This document shows, piece by piece, positions 63,820 through 64,000 of a stretch of 64,000 nt of DNA. Origin of the DNA: Olsenella sp. An293 (lineage in GTDB: Bacteria > Actinomycetota > Coriobacteriia > Coriobacteriales > Atopobiaceae). Positions within the stretch are counted from its first letter, which is position 1, and every line of letters begins with the position of its first letter. The translations under genes and the position numbers were made by a program. A model generated the notes under the pieces. It searched no databases. It worked only from the letters and a program-made list of their open reading frames with translations, and had not been told where the DNA came from. The stretch covers positions 1-64,000 of the forward strand of contig NZ_NFIT01000002.1 of NCBI RefSeq assembly GCF_002159495.1, read 5' to 3'.

Positions 63820-64000
63820 CTACTTCACCGCACGCAGACCAATGTCGCTTCGATACGTCTTGCCCTCGAAGTCGATGAGCTCGCACGCCTCGTAGGCACG
63901 GGCGCGCGCCTCCTCGAAGGTGGGGGCCACGGCCGTGACGTCGAGCACGCGGCCGCCGGAGGTGACGATCGAGCCGTCCTCGGAGACGGCGGTGCCGGCG
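63820..64000 (-). CDS. purD: Phosphoribosylamine-glycine ligase, C-terminal end only
   Basis: About 59 residues are present ([20 protein letters not shown] ... [12 protein letters not shown]). The pattern GGRVL-V-A-(6)-EA-AY and F-G--YR-DIG is the C-terminal PurD ATP-grasp tail. The rest lies beyond the window edge. It is separated from the purE operon by 21 kb. Confidence 0.9.
   Translation of the reverse strand, partial: AGTAVSEDGSIVTSGGRVLDVTAVAPTFEEARARAYEACELIDFEGKTYRSDIGLRAVK

Overview
The window is high-GC DNA (by eye close to 70% G+C) with compact genes and short gaps. Recurring -10 boxes of the TATACT type precede many genes. It looks like a Gram-positive anaerobe of the Coriobacteriia (Olsenella/Atopobium/Collinsella type). 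The pointers are sortase-anchored giant surface proteins, a flavodiiron protein, a lactate permease, an EF-G-like GTPase, an Nramp-related magnesium-type transporter and DUF6273-like zinc-ribbon proteins. The taxonomic placement is inference.

Layout. 1-4.6 kb (minus): the 5' part of dnaX, two PH-domain membrane protein genes and the SRP RNA. 4.7-9.2 kb (plus): adenine deaminase, a YcxB-like protein and two tandem esterases. 9.4-12.5 kb (minus): nucleoside hydrolase plus ribokinase as a coupled pair, and a DUF362/ferredoxin protein. 12.6-16.9 kb (plus): DEAD-box helicase, RlmI-type methyltransferase, lactate permease. Next come tadA, tRNA-Ser(UGA) and a membrane-anchored, domain-permuted GH3 glucosidase. 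20.8-26.1 kb (plus): a PRC/MgtE_N/CBS membrane protein, an Nramp-related transporter and a FUSC-type membrane protein. The first two are preceded by a short Pro/Arg leader ORF. 26.2-36.1 kb (minus): PRC-barrel and YtxH-like proteins, a CphA-N-like protein, a CNNM/CorC transporter, an unknown nuclease-like protein, a flavodiiron protein, EF-G2, an RHH protein and an SPFH protein. 36.3-43.6 kb: an RlmD-type methyltransferase, the purine operon purE-srtB-purF-purM-purN with a class B sortase gene inside it, and a pyridoxal-kinase-family gene. 43.7-61.8 kb: two giant surface-protein loci, each followed by a small paralogous winged-helix gene, plus the remains of a third surface-protein gene. 62-64 kb: a NUDIX hydrolase, an HTH/coiled-coil protein and the 3' end of purD.

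The most interesting system is the surface-protein pair. Each gene carries a homopolymeric G tract between its start codon and the hydrophobic core of its signal peptide. The tract is G10 at 48315-48324, where the frame is open, and G9 at 60670-60678, where the frame is broken by one base. This is the signature of slipped-strand phase variation, with one gene ON and one OFF in this sequence. Both proteins end in an unusual IPxAGD sorting signal. Both are followed by homologous winged-helix regulators, and the first overlaps its surface-protein gene by 11 nt.

Second, a translatable 8-codon ORF (MKPRPRRR) lies in the leader of the putative Mg2+ transport operon and resembles the Pro-rich mgtL type of leader peptide. 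Third, the window is rich in palindromic repeat families: a composite element of about 232 bp in three copies with conserved arms and variable cores, a GGGGACTGTCCCC family, a TAAC...GCAC hairpin family, a perfect 49-bp palindrome and a perfect 30-bp inverted repeat inside dnaX.
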